From positions 62,001-126,000 of the forward strand of contig NZ_CAMGYZ010000002.1 of the NCBI RefSeq assembly GCF_946151055.1: 64,000 nt of DNA, in the 5' to 3' direction. Below the pieces are notes generated by a model. The model had not been told where the DNA came from. It was given only the letters and a program-made list of their open reading frames with translations, and did no database searches. Made by a program: the position numbers and the translations under genes. Positions 33,902 through 43,154 of this stretch are shown piece after piece. This DNA comes from Bacillus sp. Marseille-Q3570. Its GTDB lineage: Bacteria; Bacillota; Bacilli; Bacillales; Fictibacillaceae. The stretch's first letter is position 1. Every line of letters starts with the position of its first letter.

Positions 33902-34654
33902 ATGAAGATAGGTTTGAAGAAAGTCATTGTCGGTCTGTTAGTGGTTTGTTTCATGTTTTTCTTTATGCAACAACCTGCGTCAGCATCACCTGGATCGTTC
34001 ATCATCATCAATAAGTCTAATAACCAGCTCGCTTACTTTGAAAACAATAAACTGACGAAAGTGTTCAAGGTGGCTACGGGTAAACAGCCGTCTTATACAC
34101 CTGAGGGCCAATTCAAGATCGTCAACAAAATCGTCAACCGCCCCTATTATACGGGAAAAATACCTGGGGGAGATCCGCGGAATCCGCTCGGAAACAGGTG
34201 GCTTGGCTTGAATGCCCGAGGTACATGGGGAACCACTTATGCAATCCATGGGAACAATAACGCTCGATCGATTGGTCAGTATGTAAGTGCTGGTTGTATT
34301 CGATTGTATAATGATGAGGTGCAATGGCTTTTCAGTAAAGTCCCAGTGAACACACCAGTCATCATCACGACGTCAGGAAAATCGTTTACTGCCCTTGCTT
34401 CAGCAAATGGTTTCAATGTTGAGAGCATTGCCGTCGTCCCCGTTTCCACGAGCATTTTGAAAAAAGGAAGCCGCGGTGCTGAAGTGAAGAACTTGCAGCA
34501 AAGACTCACAGAATTAGGGTACAGCACCAAAGGAATCGATGGGATATTCGGTAAGAACACCGATACCGCCGTTCGTAAGTTTCAGAAAGCGAAAAAGCTG
34601 AAAGTTGATGGCATTGTAGGGCCAGCCACAAAGAAAGCACTCGGAAAGATGTAA
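33902..34654 (+). CDS. Secreted L,D-transpeptidase with C-terminal peptidoglycan-binding domain
   Basis: A 250-residue exported enzyme that makes 3-3 cross-links in peptidoglycan. It has a signal peptide (LKKVIVGLLVVCFMFFF, cut after ASA) and a YkuD domain with H116 (AIHGNNN) and the nucleophile C132 (SAGCIRL). A PG_binding_1 repeat at about residues 188-248 contains LKKGSRGAEVKNLQQRL and DGIVGPATKKAL. The order is catalytic first, binding last, the reverse of B. subtilis YkuD with its N-terminal LysM. GGAG lies four bases before the ATG. A sporulation-type promoter would fit a cortex or germ-wall role. Confidence 0.92.
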   Translation: MKIGLKKVIVGLLVVCFMFFFMQQPASASPGSFIIINKSNNQLAYFENNKLTKVFKVATGKQPSYTPEGQFKIVNKIVNRPYYTGKIPGGDPRNPLGNRWLGLNARGTWGTTYAIHGNNNARSIGQYVSAGCIRLYNDEVQWLFSKVPVNTPVIITTSGKSFTALASANGFNVESIAVVPVSTSILKKGSRGAEVKNLQQRLTELGYSTKGIDGIFGKNTDTAVRKFQKAKKLKVDGIVGPATKKALGKM

Positions 34655-34746
34655 ATGTATCCGATACATCCAAGTTTTGTGTAATTCCAGAAATTCCACC
34701 GATAATCCTAATAAATCAGCGCTTTATCCCTGGTTCATCCTACAAC

Positions 34747-34782
34747 AAAAAGTGGCCGATCCGTTAAAGATCGACCACTTTT
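34747..34782. terminator. Bidirectional terminator between the transpeptidase and the dehydrogenase-like gene
   Basis: AAAAAGTGG and CGATC pair with GATCG and CCACTTTT, with one internal mismatch, between convergent genes. Confidence 0.8.
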
Positions 34783-34793
34783 CTTATTATCAT

Positions 34794-35354
34794 TTAATTA
34801 GCATCTGCTAGATCATAATTGAAGAATTCTGCGTTTTCTGGCGTTGTGTGCATGATTTTGTGCCAGTATGGCTTATAAAGTGCATCCAGTGTATCGGCTG
34901 ACTTTTCACAACGTGCTCCGATGACGATTTTTCCGTTGATATCATCAATGTCTGTCTTCGAAACAACATCGAACTTGATCGATGTATTGCTTAATTTTTC
35001 TTGAAGTTGTTCTTGAATCCATCTGTTCGTCCCGACTGGAACTGTACTATTGATCACCAGCATGAAATCGTCATTTACATATTCAGAGATTTCAGCTAAA
35101 ATCTCTTCAACCTCTGACATATCTACGTGGTCATCCGCTAGAATCGGTATATCGACATCCAGGAAAATGATTGAGGAGTCTTCATATGCTGTTTTGTTGT
35201 CAGTGGTCAATTCGATATTCAGGTTTCGGGAAAGAAGCGACGCCTTTGCACCTGCTTGTTCTTGTAGACATGTAACCGTGTGTCCGAGTCGAACCAATTC
35301 AAGTCCTGAGCGCATTGCCACATTACCTGTTCCTGTAACTAAAATGTTTGCCAT
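34794..35354 (-). CDS. Orphan NAD-binding domain of the UDP-glucose/GDP-mannose dehydrogenase family
   Basis: A 186-residue protein containing only the N-terminal Rossmann part of the family. ILVTGTGNVAMRSGLELVRL is the dinucleotide loop with GxGxxA-like spacing, and VINSTVPVGTNRW is the family signature. The central helix domain and the C-terminal domain with the catalytic Cys are absent; full enzymes are about 430 residues. The ATG at 35354 follows GAGGAG. It ends cleanly at a terminator, so it is a stable short form rather than a recent truncation. Function is unknown; it cannot be a complete dehydrogenase. Confidence 0.75.
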   Translation of the reverse strand: MANILVTGTGNVAMRSGLELVRLGHTVTCLQEQAGAKASLLSRNLNIELTTDNKTAYEDSSIIFLDVDIPILADDHVDMSEVEEILAEISEYVNDDFMLVINSTVPVGTNRWIQEQLQEKLSNTSIKFDVVSKTDIDDINGKIVIGARCEKSADTLDALYKPYWHKIMHTTPENAEFFNYDLADAN

Positions 35355-35496
35355 TTGAACCCACTCCTCTTTTAAAATGTGTAAAAACACTTCCGTAGTC
35401 TATGTTAATCGGCTGGTCAGTAATCTTGTAAAAGGAATGAATACGCTTATCCTTTCCTCTTATTTCAAATACTAACAGCCGATTGTAAACTGCATA

Positions 35497-36408
35497 TTAA
35501 TCCCAATTAAATATATTGTTTACATTATTTTTATTTCTTTTCGGAAAATAAAATAATGGTGTATTCTTTTTAGGTTTAGAAAATTTGGTGTTGGATGAAC
35601 AATTTTCGTTGAAAGTATATGGGATCGATTGTCTATAAGGCGGCGGGGGCAGATCAGCATCCAGGTCTTCTAAGAACGGGGTATCCACAGGTTCACCGCT
35701 TGAATCCTTTTGATGACTCAATTGCGAAACGACAACTTGTCCAATACGTCTTCCAAGTTTCAATCCTTGTTCAAGGTCCACAGGAAAGTGAATACCTCCG
35801 TATAGCCTTGATATCGAGTCTTCTTCAGCAAGATTACGAAGCCGTTTAGCTTCACCTGGGAAAAAGTAGCTCAAAATGACTTCTGCACACCCCGAAATTG
35901 CAGAATGACCAGATACATAAGTAGGAAAACGAGGTGTACATAGAATAGGTTTCAGTGTCTGATCATATTGTATCGGCCGGGCAACATCACACAGATATTT
36001 GAAATACCAGGTCACAACGAAAGCATCGTTTATTCCTGCTTGTACAGCTGCTAAGACCCTTGCAGCGTAAGGTGGCGTCAATCCGTATGTGTCAATCAAT
36101 CTATCGATGATCGGTGTCCATTGTTTTGTTGCAACCCCTGCGCCCCAATATTCGGCTATCTGGATTTGTTCGGGAGTTATATTCGCTAATGTTCGTTGTA
36201 CAACTTTCAATTCTTCATCCCAATCAATATGGCTCGGATGTCGCAGGTCAAAATGAATGACCCCATCAGGTCCTACAAAGTGGTCTCCTTTTCGTTTTAT
36301 AAAATAAGTTGGCCATGAACCGGCTAAAGGATCAACCGGGTCAGAAGGTGGTTTTCTTTCTCCTCCATAAGGCACCTCTGACCATCTCAAATAATCGTCT
36401 CTTTTCAT
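35497..36408 (-). CDS. Vanadium-dependent haloperoxidase-like / PAP2-type phosphatase
   Basis: A 303-residue protein without signal peptide. The active-site blocks are KYLCDVARPIQ (Lys and Arg), PTYVSGHSAISG (Gly-His) and SRLYGGIHFPVDLEQG (Arg, His). These form the vanadate or phosphate pocket shared by vanadium haloperoxidases and acid phosphatases. The last 60 residues are a Pro-rich and Asn-rich low-complexity tail, typical of surface or spore-layer proteins. A SigK-like -10 (CATAGACTA, minus strand 36444-36452) lies upstream but lacks the -35. Activity could be halide oxidation or phosphatase. Confidence 0.82.
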   Translation of the reverse strand: MKRDDYLRWSEVPYGGERKPPSDPVDPLAGSWPTYFIKRKGDHFVGPDGVIHFDLRHPSHIDWDEELKVVQRTLANITPEQIQIAEYWGAGVATKQWTPIIDRLIDTYGLTPPYAARVLAAVQAGINDAFVVTWYFKYLCDVARPIQYDQTLKPILCTPRFPTYVSGHSAISGCAEVILSYFFPGEAKRLRNLAEEDSISRLYGGIHFPVDLEQGLKLGRRIGQVVVSQLSHQKDSSGEPVDTPFLEDLDADLPPPPYRQSIPYTFNENCSSNTKFSKPKKNTPLFYFPKRNKNNVNNIFNWD

Positions 36409-36577
36409 TTCCTCACCTTTTTTTTATTTTTGACTATCTCTAATAGTCTATGGTAAGAAAACGATTTAGCTTGTACATCCGTTTAATTTACGGGCAACTA
36501 TTGTGTTTTCCATCAAATTTTTTTATATACGATATCATTTATTCCAAGTTATGCTTATTCTCAGAAAGCTATGCCGA

Positions 36578-37243
36578 TCATGTTTTTTCATTTGACGTTT
36601 TTGAAGTCCAATAGTCAAGTGACTCAAGGAATTGCTTTACACTCTTATAGATGGAATCCGGATTAGAGTCGAATTGTGAGGTTTGATAATCCGGAAGCCA
36701 TTGGACAGCGGCTGTATGAACATTTGCTGCAAGACCCGCTTCAATATCTGCATTACTGTCCCCGATGAACATCGCTTCCTTTTCGTTGATTCCTAACTGC
36801 GATAATGCTTTCTGCAGTCCTTCTGGATGTGGTTTCGGATTGGTGACGTCATCTCCTGTGATGATTACATCGAACATTCCATCCATTTGAAGCTCTTGAA
36901 GGGAGATATCTAGGCTTCGTCTTGCTTTCCCTGTGAAAATCCCCAATTTCATCCCTTTATCTTTAACAAATGTAAGTAATTCAATGATTTCTTCATTCGT
37001 ATCGACTAGTCGTCTATGACTATCTGAATATTTTTCATAGAACAGTTCAATGGCTTGATCCTTTTCGGTGTGGGAGAGGTTCTCTCTTATGATCCCGGTT
37101 TCCGACGGTCCGAACATCTCTTTTATTTCATCATCCGTCAGGTCTCTTTCGTCAAATCGATTGAAAACGGCCTGGAATGCATGAAAACAGACAGGTAACG
37201 TGTTTGCTAACGTTCCATCAAAGTCGAAAATCAATGCTTTCAT
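36578..37243 (-). CDS. HAD-family phosphatase, phosphoglycolate phosphatase-like
   Basis: A 221-residue HAD hydrolase. Motif I is FDFDGTLANTLP (nucleophile Asp and acid Asp). Motif II is IFTGKARRS, the Lys is in DVTNPKPHPEG, and motif IV is MFIGDSNADIEAG. The cap is a small helical type 1 cap. ATG 37243 is preferred, with AAAGGTG nine bases upstream. It starts 20 bases after the stop of the 5'-nucleotidase-like gene, so the two form an operon. The substrate is a small phosphate ester, not further defined. Confidence 0.88.
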   Translation of the reverse strand: MKALIFDFDGTLANTLPVCFHAFQAVFNRFDERDLTDDEIKEMFGPSETGIIRENLSHTEKDQAIELFYEKYSDSHRRLVDTNEEIIELLTFVKDKGMKLGIFTGKARRSLDISLQELQMDGMFDVIITGDDVTNPKPHPEGLQKALSQLGINEKEAMFIGDSNADIEAGLAANVHTAAVQWLPDYQTSQFDSNPDSIYKSVKQFLESLDYWTSKTSNEKT

Positions 37244-37263
37244 TTTATAGCACACCTTTCATT

Positions 37264-38655
37264 TCAATTAATCACTTTCGTACGCTCGGTCCACCTTGGT
37301 CTTTTCGCATTTTCAAGGAACATCGGGTCTTTCGCATATTCGCGGATCACGTCACGGATTTCTTCTGCACGATATTTTGCATTCCGATTGTTTGCGAGTG
37401 ACTCATAACCAGAGCCGCGTTGTATGTAATCAGAACTCGCGACCGTATACCACTTATCATCTTGAATAGGTTCTTCGCCAATAAACATCGCGATTATTTC
37501 TTTCCCATCATGGACAACTGTGGCACCTGAAACATGCAATCGACCGACGAATTTCCCTCTGAATCCTGGACCTTTTCCATCTGAAAGACAAACCTGAGCA
37601 TCTAGTGATTGTTCGATGGCCGATTTAATATCCATGCCCTTGATTTCAAATGAAGTTGGGTTTAAGGGAGAAGGACAGATTTCAATCAATTTCTTGTTGG
37701 AAATGTAGTCAAAAAACCCGGCATTGACGATTCCGCTATTGATCAGTCCAAGCTCACATCCGAGCATATCTTTCAATCCGTCAGCTATCAAGTTCGTGAT
37801 CCGATTTTCCTCAATGACATCATGCCATAACGGATGTTCAAGATTATATAGGGGACGGCTGAGGGCTTCGATCGCTCTTTCTTTATTCTTATGTAAAATC
37901 GAGATCACTCCAGCATCACTCTTCGAACTTTCAGTTGATATGGTCGCTGATCGCACTAGTTCAATCTTATCTCTATTAACTTTCAATTCTATTAACCCGA
38001 TATGATTGCCATAACATCCGGCACTGTTGATGATCGTTCCATTGACGATTTTCGCTTCTGAAAAAAGCTGGTGGTCATGCGAAGAAATGATGACATCAAT
38101 GCCGTCGATGGATCTTGCTAAATCTTCATCAGCAATTGTTCCAACATGGTTCAGAACAACGCACAAATCGTATGTACCTTGATGTCTTTCGATTTCTCTA
38201 GCAATCCCCTCTTTGTAAGGAGTAAAATGGACACCAAGCCCCTCACTGAACTCCCCCATATCTGGTGAAGACCCGGTTATAAGGATTCGAAGACCGTTCT
38301 TGATGAGAATTTTGCTAGGAACGACACCGTTAAATGGAGTTCCATCTTTTTTAAAAAGGTTGTTACTGATGAACGGAAAGGAACTGTTCTGAGCCATGAA
38401 TTCCAGTGTTTCTGCGCCATCAAACATTTCATTGTTCCCAATCGTCAAGGCATCATATCCCAGGTACTCAAGCAGTTCTATCGCAGCGAGCCCTCTCGTC
38501 CCTCTGAGTTCAATGCTTCTGAAATCAGCGAAATCGCCAGCATCTAAGAGAAGTGTCTCTTCATCTATATGTTCCTTGATTAACGTGGATGCTTTTGCAA
38601 ATTGATCAAAATAGCTATGAAGATCATTCGTATGTATGATTTTTAATTTTTTCAT
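37264..38655 (-). CDS. Cytosolic metallophosphoesterase/5'-nucleotidase, YunD-like
   Basis: A 463-residue two-domain enzyme of the UshA class without signal peptide. The metal-site blocks are IIHTNDLHSYF, LLDAGDFADF, IGNNEMFDG, LNHVGTIADEDL and ISSHDHQLF. The C-terminal 5_nucleotid_C domain has LGLINSGIVNAGFF and SSDYIQRGSGYESL. It resembles Bacillus YunD. It is cotranscribed with the HAD phosphatase, suggesting nucleotide or phosphate-ester salvage or house-cleaning. Confidence 0.88.
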   Translation of the reverse strand: MKKLKIIHTNDLHSYFDQFAKASTLIKEHIDEETLLLDAGDFADFRSIELRGTRGLAAIELLEYLGYDALTIGNNEMFDGAETLEFMAQNSSFPFISNNLFKKDGTPFNGVVPSKILIKNGLRILITGSSPDMGEFSEGLGVHFTPYKEGIAREIERHQGTYDLCVVLNHVGTIADEDLARSIDGIDVIISSHDHQLFSEAKIVNGTIINSAGCYGNHIGLIELKVNRDKIELVRSATISTESSKSDAGVISILHKNKERAIEALSRPLYNLEHPLWHDVIEENRITNLIADGLKDMLGCELGLINSGIVNAGFFDYISNKKLIEICPSPLNPTSFEIKGMDIKSAIEQSLDAQVCLSDGKGPGFRGKFVGRLHVSGATVVHDGKEIIAMFIGEEPIQDDKWYTVASSDYIQRGSGYESLANNRNAKYRAEEIRDVIREYAKDPMFLENAKRPRWTERTKVIN

Positions 38656-38966
38656 TTTGCCTCCTATGTATGGAAGTTCTTCCTCAGTTTAACAAATTTC
38701 TATAACTTTCTACATATTCCTTTTTTAGAAGACAAAAAAGACACGGGGTTGTGCCGTACCATGAAATTTAAATTAGTCCATTCAGAAGACTATAGAGAAG
38801 AATTCAAAAAGATTCAGGTCTGAAGAATGACTTCGATTATACTAACCCTTTAATAAGGTTGATTCTTATTCTGAACTTTTGTACTGATTTTCCAGATTGA
38901 CGTTTATTACCTGCTTGTCCTGGTTACATAGTCATTGAATTCAAAAATCAAAGGAGTGGATTAAAC

Positions 38967-39155
38967 ATGGCTGATCGTTACAAAACTGGAGAAAAAGCCC
39001 CCGAAAATGGGACCTATGAATTCGATGGTTTGACTGACGGCAGAAAGAATAGTAACCCTACTGAGGATGAAAGACAGATTTCATTGGAAAGTGGAGAAAC
39101 GTTCCCTCCATTACGCTCTAGCAAAGAGTCGGTTTATTGGAAAAAAGTGAAGTGA
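38967..39155 (+). CDS. YjzC-family small protein
   Basis: A 62-residue hydrophilic protein. RYKTGEKAPENGTYEFDGL and GETFPPLRSSKESVYWKKVK follow the YjzC pattern of a KTGexAPxNGxY start and a GxxFPP...W end. Function is unknown. AAAGGAG lies nine bases before the ATG. A bidirectional hairpin 150 bases further on ends the unit. Confidence 0.82.
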   Translation: MADRYKTGEKAPENGTYEFDGLTDGRKNSNPTEDERQISLESGETFPPLRSSKESVYWKKVK

Positions 39156-39303
39156 AGACATACCCAAAAGGAGGCTGGGACAAATAAAACTTTGTTCAAT
39201 AAAAAATCCACACAATCTGTCCGTGTACTCTTTAGTGGAATAAATAAAGGTTCCGCTGTATACATCCTTCGCTTTCCTCGGGCATGGACAAATATAAAAA
39301 AAT

Positions 39304-39338
39304 GAGGGCTGAAATCCAATCGGATTCGTTCAGTCCTC
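39304..39338. terminator. Bidirectional terminator overlapping the S51 peptidase stop
   Basis: GAGGGCTGAA pairs with TTCAGTCCTC, with an inner AATCC/GGATT stem and T runs on both strands. Confidence 0.65.
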
Positions 39339-40106
39339 TTCTTTTACTACTTGTAGTTTCCCGGTTTCTAAACAGAATACGTTTTTAGCAGTCATTAGAT
39401 GAAGAACGATCCCAGAAACCGCGCCTTCATTCTTTTTATCTTCAGCATAATATGTGATGTTCCTTCCCTCCATGATGGTCACCATATTTTCGCCTACAGC
39501 TTTCAATTGGTTCTTCTCGTAGACTGCAGCCGTATTTTCATCAATTCCAATACCAATACCTTTGGTTGAACCCACCTCATAAATCAGTCTTCTGAACCGT
39601 TCCCTTTGAGAAAAATGCTGATCAATGATCAAGTTGGAAATGAAGCCAAACCCATTCATCATATTTATATCTTTAATTTCGTGATTTTCTTCTTCTGCTT
39701 CCACAATCATCTTGCTTCCCCATATTGAAGCACCAGCGCTTGTTCCTCCTAATACTAAACCATGGTTCCATTTTTCCTTAAGTGCAGTTAAAAAATTGCT
39801 GTCACATAGAACATCACATAATTTTTGTTGGTCTCCACCTGAAAAAAACAATCCATCAAGGTCATTCAATCGTTCAATGAACTTCTTTTCGTCAGTGTTT
39901 TTTTGGATATCAAAATGAATGACATCTTTAACCTTCAAGTCATGGAATGCTTTCTTATAGTCTTTAAAAACGTCCTTTGGAACACTGCTGGCTGTTGTTA
40001 TGATTCCAATATTCCGATAATCGCACATTTCTGCGAATACATTAAGAATTTCTTTACTCCCTTGTTTATCCTCATGTCCCCCAACTAGCATGATTTTACC
40101 TGGCAT
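39330..40106 (-). CDS. Peptidase S51 / cyanophycinase-like protein
   Basis: A 258-residue cytosolic protein of the class I glutamine amidotransferase-like fold. KIMLVGGHEDKQG starts the domain, FFSGGDQQKL follows, and the nucleophile Ser is in LGGTSAGASIWG. GFGFISNLIIDQHFSQRER completes the site. The family cuts Asp-containing peptides or cyanophycin. No cyanophycin synthetase is in the window. ATG 40106 is used, five bases after GGGGTGG. It lies 30 bases downstream of the YozQ-like gene and may share its transcript. Confidence 0.85.
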   Translation of the reverse strand: MPGKIMLVGGHEDKQGSKEILNVFAEMCDYRNIGIITTASSVPKDVFKDYKKAFHDLKVKDVIHFDIQKNTDEKKFIERLNDLDGLFFSGGDQQKLCDVLCDSNFLTALKEKWNHGLVLGGTSAGASIWGSKMIVEAEEENHEIKDINMMNGFGFISNLIIDQHFSQRERFRRLIYEVGSTKGIGIGIDENTAAVYEKNQLKAVGENMVTIMEGRNITYYAEDKKNEGAVSGIVLHLMTAKNVFCLETGKLQVVKEED

Positions 40107-40136
40107 ATTATCCACCCCAGCATAGGCATTTATATA

Positions 40137-40349
40137 CTACTTGACATCATAACCCTTTCTCGGGATTTTTTCGTTCTTCTCATTATCAATATCTCCATCA
40201 ATCGTTCCTTCTACCATGGTATCACTCGTTTGTTCATGCGTTATTGCAAGACCAGAGCTTAAATCTGAGTTTTTTTCATAATCAGATGGTTGGTAATTCT
40301 TCTCTGCAATTTTACTGCTATCTTTAAAATCCTTTTTTCTTGAGTCCAA
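40137..40349 (-). CDS. YozQ/DUF4025-family small protein
   Basis: A 70-residue, very hydrophilic protein. AEKNYQPSDYEKNSDLSSGL, then AITHEQTSDTMVEGTID, matches DUF4025 (YozQ), with the THEQxSD core. TTG at 40349 follows GGAG by nine bases, and no ATG is available in frame. Related small proteins are often linked to spores, which is not shown here. Function is unknown. Confidence 0.8.
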   Translation of the reverse strand: MDSRKKDFKDSSKIAEKNYQPSDYEKNSDLSSGLAITHEQTSDTMVEGTIDGDIDNEKNEKIPRKGYDVK

Positions 40350-40581
40350 TCTAAGACACTCCTTGATATTTGTTTACAACATTCAAAGTGTCCCCAATCC
40401 AGTATAAGGTATGCTCCTTTTTCTAATGGTGTAATATTACAGATTTTTCATGAATGATTACCCGTGAACAATTCATAATAAAAGAGTGTTCTCTTTCTTT
40501 CCAAATCAATAAAGAAAAGGGTATTCCCCCTCTGAAGATAAAAAGTAAACTCTTGAGTTGTCTTTGTCTTGAGTAATCAAC

Positions 40582-40944
40582 TCAACTACTCAGATGCTCG
40601 TGCTTAAGTTTCCAATGTCCGTCAGCTTCTTTCATGAATACATTTGTTGCCCGTCCAGAGCCAGAGGCGGACTCCCCTTTATAGAATCCTTCCCACCTGA
40701 ATGTATAGAGGCATACAGCAGATTGTTGGTTGACAGTGATCCATTGGACATCTGTAGCACGATAGACCTCATCTCGGATTGTCCCCCAGGCATTCTCGAA
40801 ATACGCTTTGATTTCGTTTCGAGTCGTGCAAGATTTATCTGTAAACCAATAGATTGCATTCTCGGCCAATACTTTTTCCACTTGATTGAAGTCGTGTGTG
40901 TTGGTTGCAGCTATGTATGCTTCTAAAGCTTGTTTGTAACCCAT
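40582..40944 (-). CDS. SnoaL-like/NTF2-fold protein
   Basis: A 120-residue single-domain protein. ALEAYIAATNTHDFNQVEKV, LAENAIYWFTDKSCTTRNEI and a final strand WKLKHEHLSS follow the nuclear-transport-factor-2-like cone fold of SnoaL or DUF4440 proteins. Such proteins bind small molecules or act as isomerases or hydrolases; nothing fixes the substrate. It is isolated, with about 230 bases of gene-free sequence downstream. Confidence 0.82.
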   Translation of the reverse strand: MGYKQALEAYIAATNTHDFNQVEKVLAENAIYWFTDKSCTTRNEIKAYFENAWGTIRDEVYRATDVQWITVNQQSAVCLYTFRWEGFYKGESASGSGRATNVFMKEADGHWKLKHEHLSS

Positions 40945-41094
40945 AAATTTCTCCCTTCAGTCAGACCAGTTCATGCTATACTTTAGAGTACTTCATTCAA
41001 AATACCTCATGAGGTCCATGACCCACTTTCTTTCCGTTTTTCGCTTGTACAGGTTTCTAGTTAATATTCTTTAATGAGAACGTTCCTTCCCCAT

Positions 41095-41598
41095 CTATTC
41101 AATTCCTACAGCTTCACTTCTTCGTTCTAGCAATATAACATCACGCCATTTACCAGCCATTTTACCGAGACGTTCCCTTCGACCGACTTCACGGAACCCT
41201 GCTTTCTTATGTAAGGTTATACTTGCCATGTTTTCAGGAAAAATTCCAGCCTGTAATGTCCAGATGCCATGATTTTCACTGCACTTCACGAGTGTATCGA
41301 GCAATTGATGACCGATCCCTTTACCTTTATTCTTCTGGCACACATACACACTGACTTCAGCTACTCCGCTATAGACGCATCTGCCGGAAACGGGACTGAG
41401 GGCAGCCCATCCTAGGACGTCTTTACCTGAGCGGGCTACAAATCTGCATTCTCTCCTATGTGTATGCTCCCACTTTTCATAGGGAGGTACTTCGGTTTCA
41501 AAAGTTGCATGACCGGTATCAATACCTTCTTTATAGATTTTACGAACTTGATCCCAATCATCTGGTTTCATATTGTCTATCACGATTGTGAAATCCAT
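41095..41598 (-). CDS. GNAT acetyltransferase, phosphinothricin acetyltransferase-like
   Basis: A 167-residue N-acetyltransferase. IRxxxxxD-like start DFTIVIDNMKPDDWDQVRKI, GWAALSPVSGRCVYSGVAEV, the CoA loop NKGKGIGHQLL and IFPENMASITLHKKAGFREV are features of the PAT/YncA group, which acetylates phosphinothricin, methionine sulfoximine and related amines. ATG 41598 follows TAGGAG by eight bases. It begins 28 bases after the stop of a small membrane-anchored protein gene, in the same direction. Confidence 0.85.
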   Translation of the reverse strand: MDFTIVIDNMKPDDWDQVRKIYKEGIDTGHATFETEVPPYEKWEHTHRRECRFVARSGKDVLGWAALSPVSGRCVYSGVAEVSVYVCQKNKGKGIGHQLLDTLVKCSENHGIWTLQAGIFPENMASITLHKKAGFREVGRRERLGKMAGKWRDVILLERRSEAVGIE

Positions 41599-41626
41599 AA
41601 TGCCAACTCCTATACAGCAATCTACG

Positions 41627-42019
41627 TCATTCATTCTTTAATAATGTCATTGATTCGGTATGATCGTTCCAATGAACTGTTCCTTCAAGAGTCTTTATTT
41701 TATCGAGTGGTATATTTGCTTCAAATCTTAGAAGCCCTTCTTTATCCAGTTCTCCATCCTTTAGATGAAATCCGAAACTCCCGCCATCCACATCGAAATC
41801 GATCAAATTAACGTTTTTCATATTTGACCCTGTATAACACAAAGTGAACTCGGATTGATTGCCGTCATTTGTTTCAAAAGTTATTCCAGCTTTCCAGTTG
41901 TTGCTCTTTCCTGAGTATGCCTGGGAATCGATAGCGCAAGAACGATTAATGATCGAAACATTGTAAATGAAGATTCCTATGATCGCACATAACAATAGAA
42001 AGACGAATCCCTTTTTCAA
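41627..42019 (-). CDS. Membrane-anchored extracytoplasmic protein of unknown function
   Basis: A 130-residue protein. It has a single N-terminal helix (KKGFVFLLLCAIIGIFIYNV) and an external beta-rich domain with two Cys (RSCAID, TLCYTG) that could form a disulfide. TTG at 42019 lies five bases after GGGAGG and gives a normal signal anchor. The longer frame reaching 42082 has no site and overlaps a terminator. No family recognised. It precedes a GNAT gene in a likely operon. Confidence 0.7.
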   Translation of the reverse strand: MKKGFVFLLLCAIIGIFIYNVSIINRSCAIDSQAYSGKSNNWKAGITFETNDGNQSEFTLCYTGSNMKNVNLIDFDVDGGSFGFHLKDGELDKEGLLRFEANIPLDKIKTLEGTVHWNDHTESMTLLKNE

Positions 42020-42080
42020 AGTTACCTCCCTGAATTGAGCGTGTCTTTTCCATTTCTCTTCAACATCTATTTTTTCCTGC

Positions 42081-42112
42081 AAAAAAGACGTCTTCTTAAA
42101 TAAGAAGACGCC
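42081..42112 (-). terminator. Terminator of the second EamA gene
   Basis: On the minus strand GCGTCTTCTT pairs with AAGAAGACGT, followed by CTTTTTTGC. Confidence 0.85.
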
Positions 42113-42116
42113 TAAC

Positions 42117-43058
42117 TTATCGATCCATGACAGAAGTTGTTTTTTTCAGAATGAATTGTGGATTGGATGCTAGAATAACACCGGTCAAGATGAATAAACC
42201 ACCAATGACCTGTGCAACCACCAATCTTTCGTCTGCAAAAGCTACGGCTAAGATCGTCGTAAAAAACACGATCAGGTGCAGGTAATTCGAAGCTTTCGCC
42301 GGTCCAACTTTCATAACCCCCTCGTTCCAGCAGATGAAAGAGACGATGCTTGGGAAAACCCCTAGATAAACAGTTGCCAGGATCGCTTCGAAAGGCAGTT
42401 CGGCCAGTGAGATGGTCCGGTACGAACTCTCCCACAGAGCGAATGGGATCAAGCTGACGACCGCTATGAAAATCGTTACGATGAACGTCGTTTTCTTCGG
42501 TAGATCCACGCCAAACTTTTTCATCAGTACCGAGTAGATAGAAAAAAGGACGACAGCAGCGAATACCAACAGATCCCCCGGATTGACCTTTAATGCCAGG
42601 AGTGTTCCTAAATGTCCGTCTGTTATGACGGTGAAAACTCCCACAAAGGAAAGAATCACTCCAATATATTGGATTTTAAAGAGTTTTTCCTTCAAAAAGA
42701 TCACCGAAAGCAATACCATCAACAGTGGCGCAAGTGAATTGACCAATGACGCATTGATTGAAGTTGTATATTGGACAGCAATATATAGAAGCGTATTAAA
42801 CCCGGCGACCCCCGTCAAAGCCATGGCTAAAAGCACTTTCCAGTTCTTGCGGATAATTGTTCGATTCTGTTTCAAATCCTTGATGATGAACGGAAAAAAT
42901 ACAAGGAAGGCAATCGACCATCGGATAAAAGACAACTGGAGCGGCGGAATTTCATTCACCAGCAAACGACTGATGACAAAGTTCGTCCCCCAGAAGAAGG
43001 TCGCGATGACCAGCAACAAATATGGAAGTTCTTGGAGTTTAGATAGGATGGACCGCAT
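42117..43058 (-). CDS. EamA/DMT family transporter
   Basis: A 313-residue membrane protein with ten helices in two EamA halves: LLVIATFFWGTNFVISRLL and LSFIRWSIAFLVFFPF at the start, and the second half from GDLLVFAAVVLFSIYSVLM. Substrate unknown. GGGAG lies eight bases before the ATG. It is monocistronic, with a terminator directly behind and an FFRR repeat element upstream. Confidence 0.88.
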   Translation of the reverse strand: MRSILSKLQELPYLLLVIATFFWGTNFVISRLLVNEIPPLQLSFIRWSIAFLVFFPFIIKDLKQNRTIIRKNWKVLLAMALTGVAGFNTLLYIAVQYTTSINASLVNSLAPLLMVLLSVIFLKEKLFKIQYIGVILSFVGVFTVITDGHLGTLLALKVNPGDLLVFAAVVLFSIYSVLMKKFGVDLPKKTTFIVTIFIAVVSLIPFALWESSYRTISLAELPFEAILATVYLGVFPSIVSFICWNEGVMKVGPAKASNYLHLIVFFTTILAVAFADERLVVAQVIGGLFILTGVILASNPQFILKKTTSVMDR

Positions 43059-43154
43059 GTCATCGTCTCCCGTTCGAGATTAGTTGTTGCTAGTTTACTT
43101 GATTGACTTGCTTGTGACAACTGATTGGATTTTTCTGCATATGAAACCAACAGC

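Noticed and set aside
38761..38823. 20-codon frame MKFKLVHSEDYREEFKKIQV
   Set aside because: No ribosome site and no recognised family; may be a scrap of an older gene.
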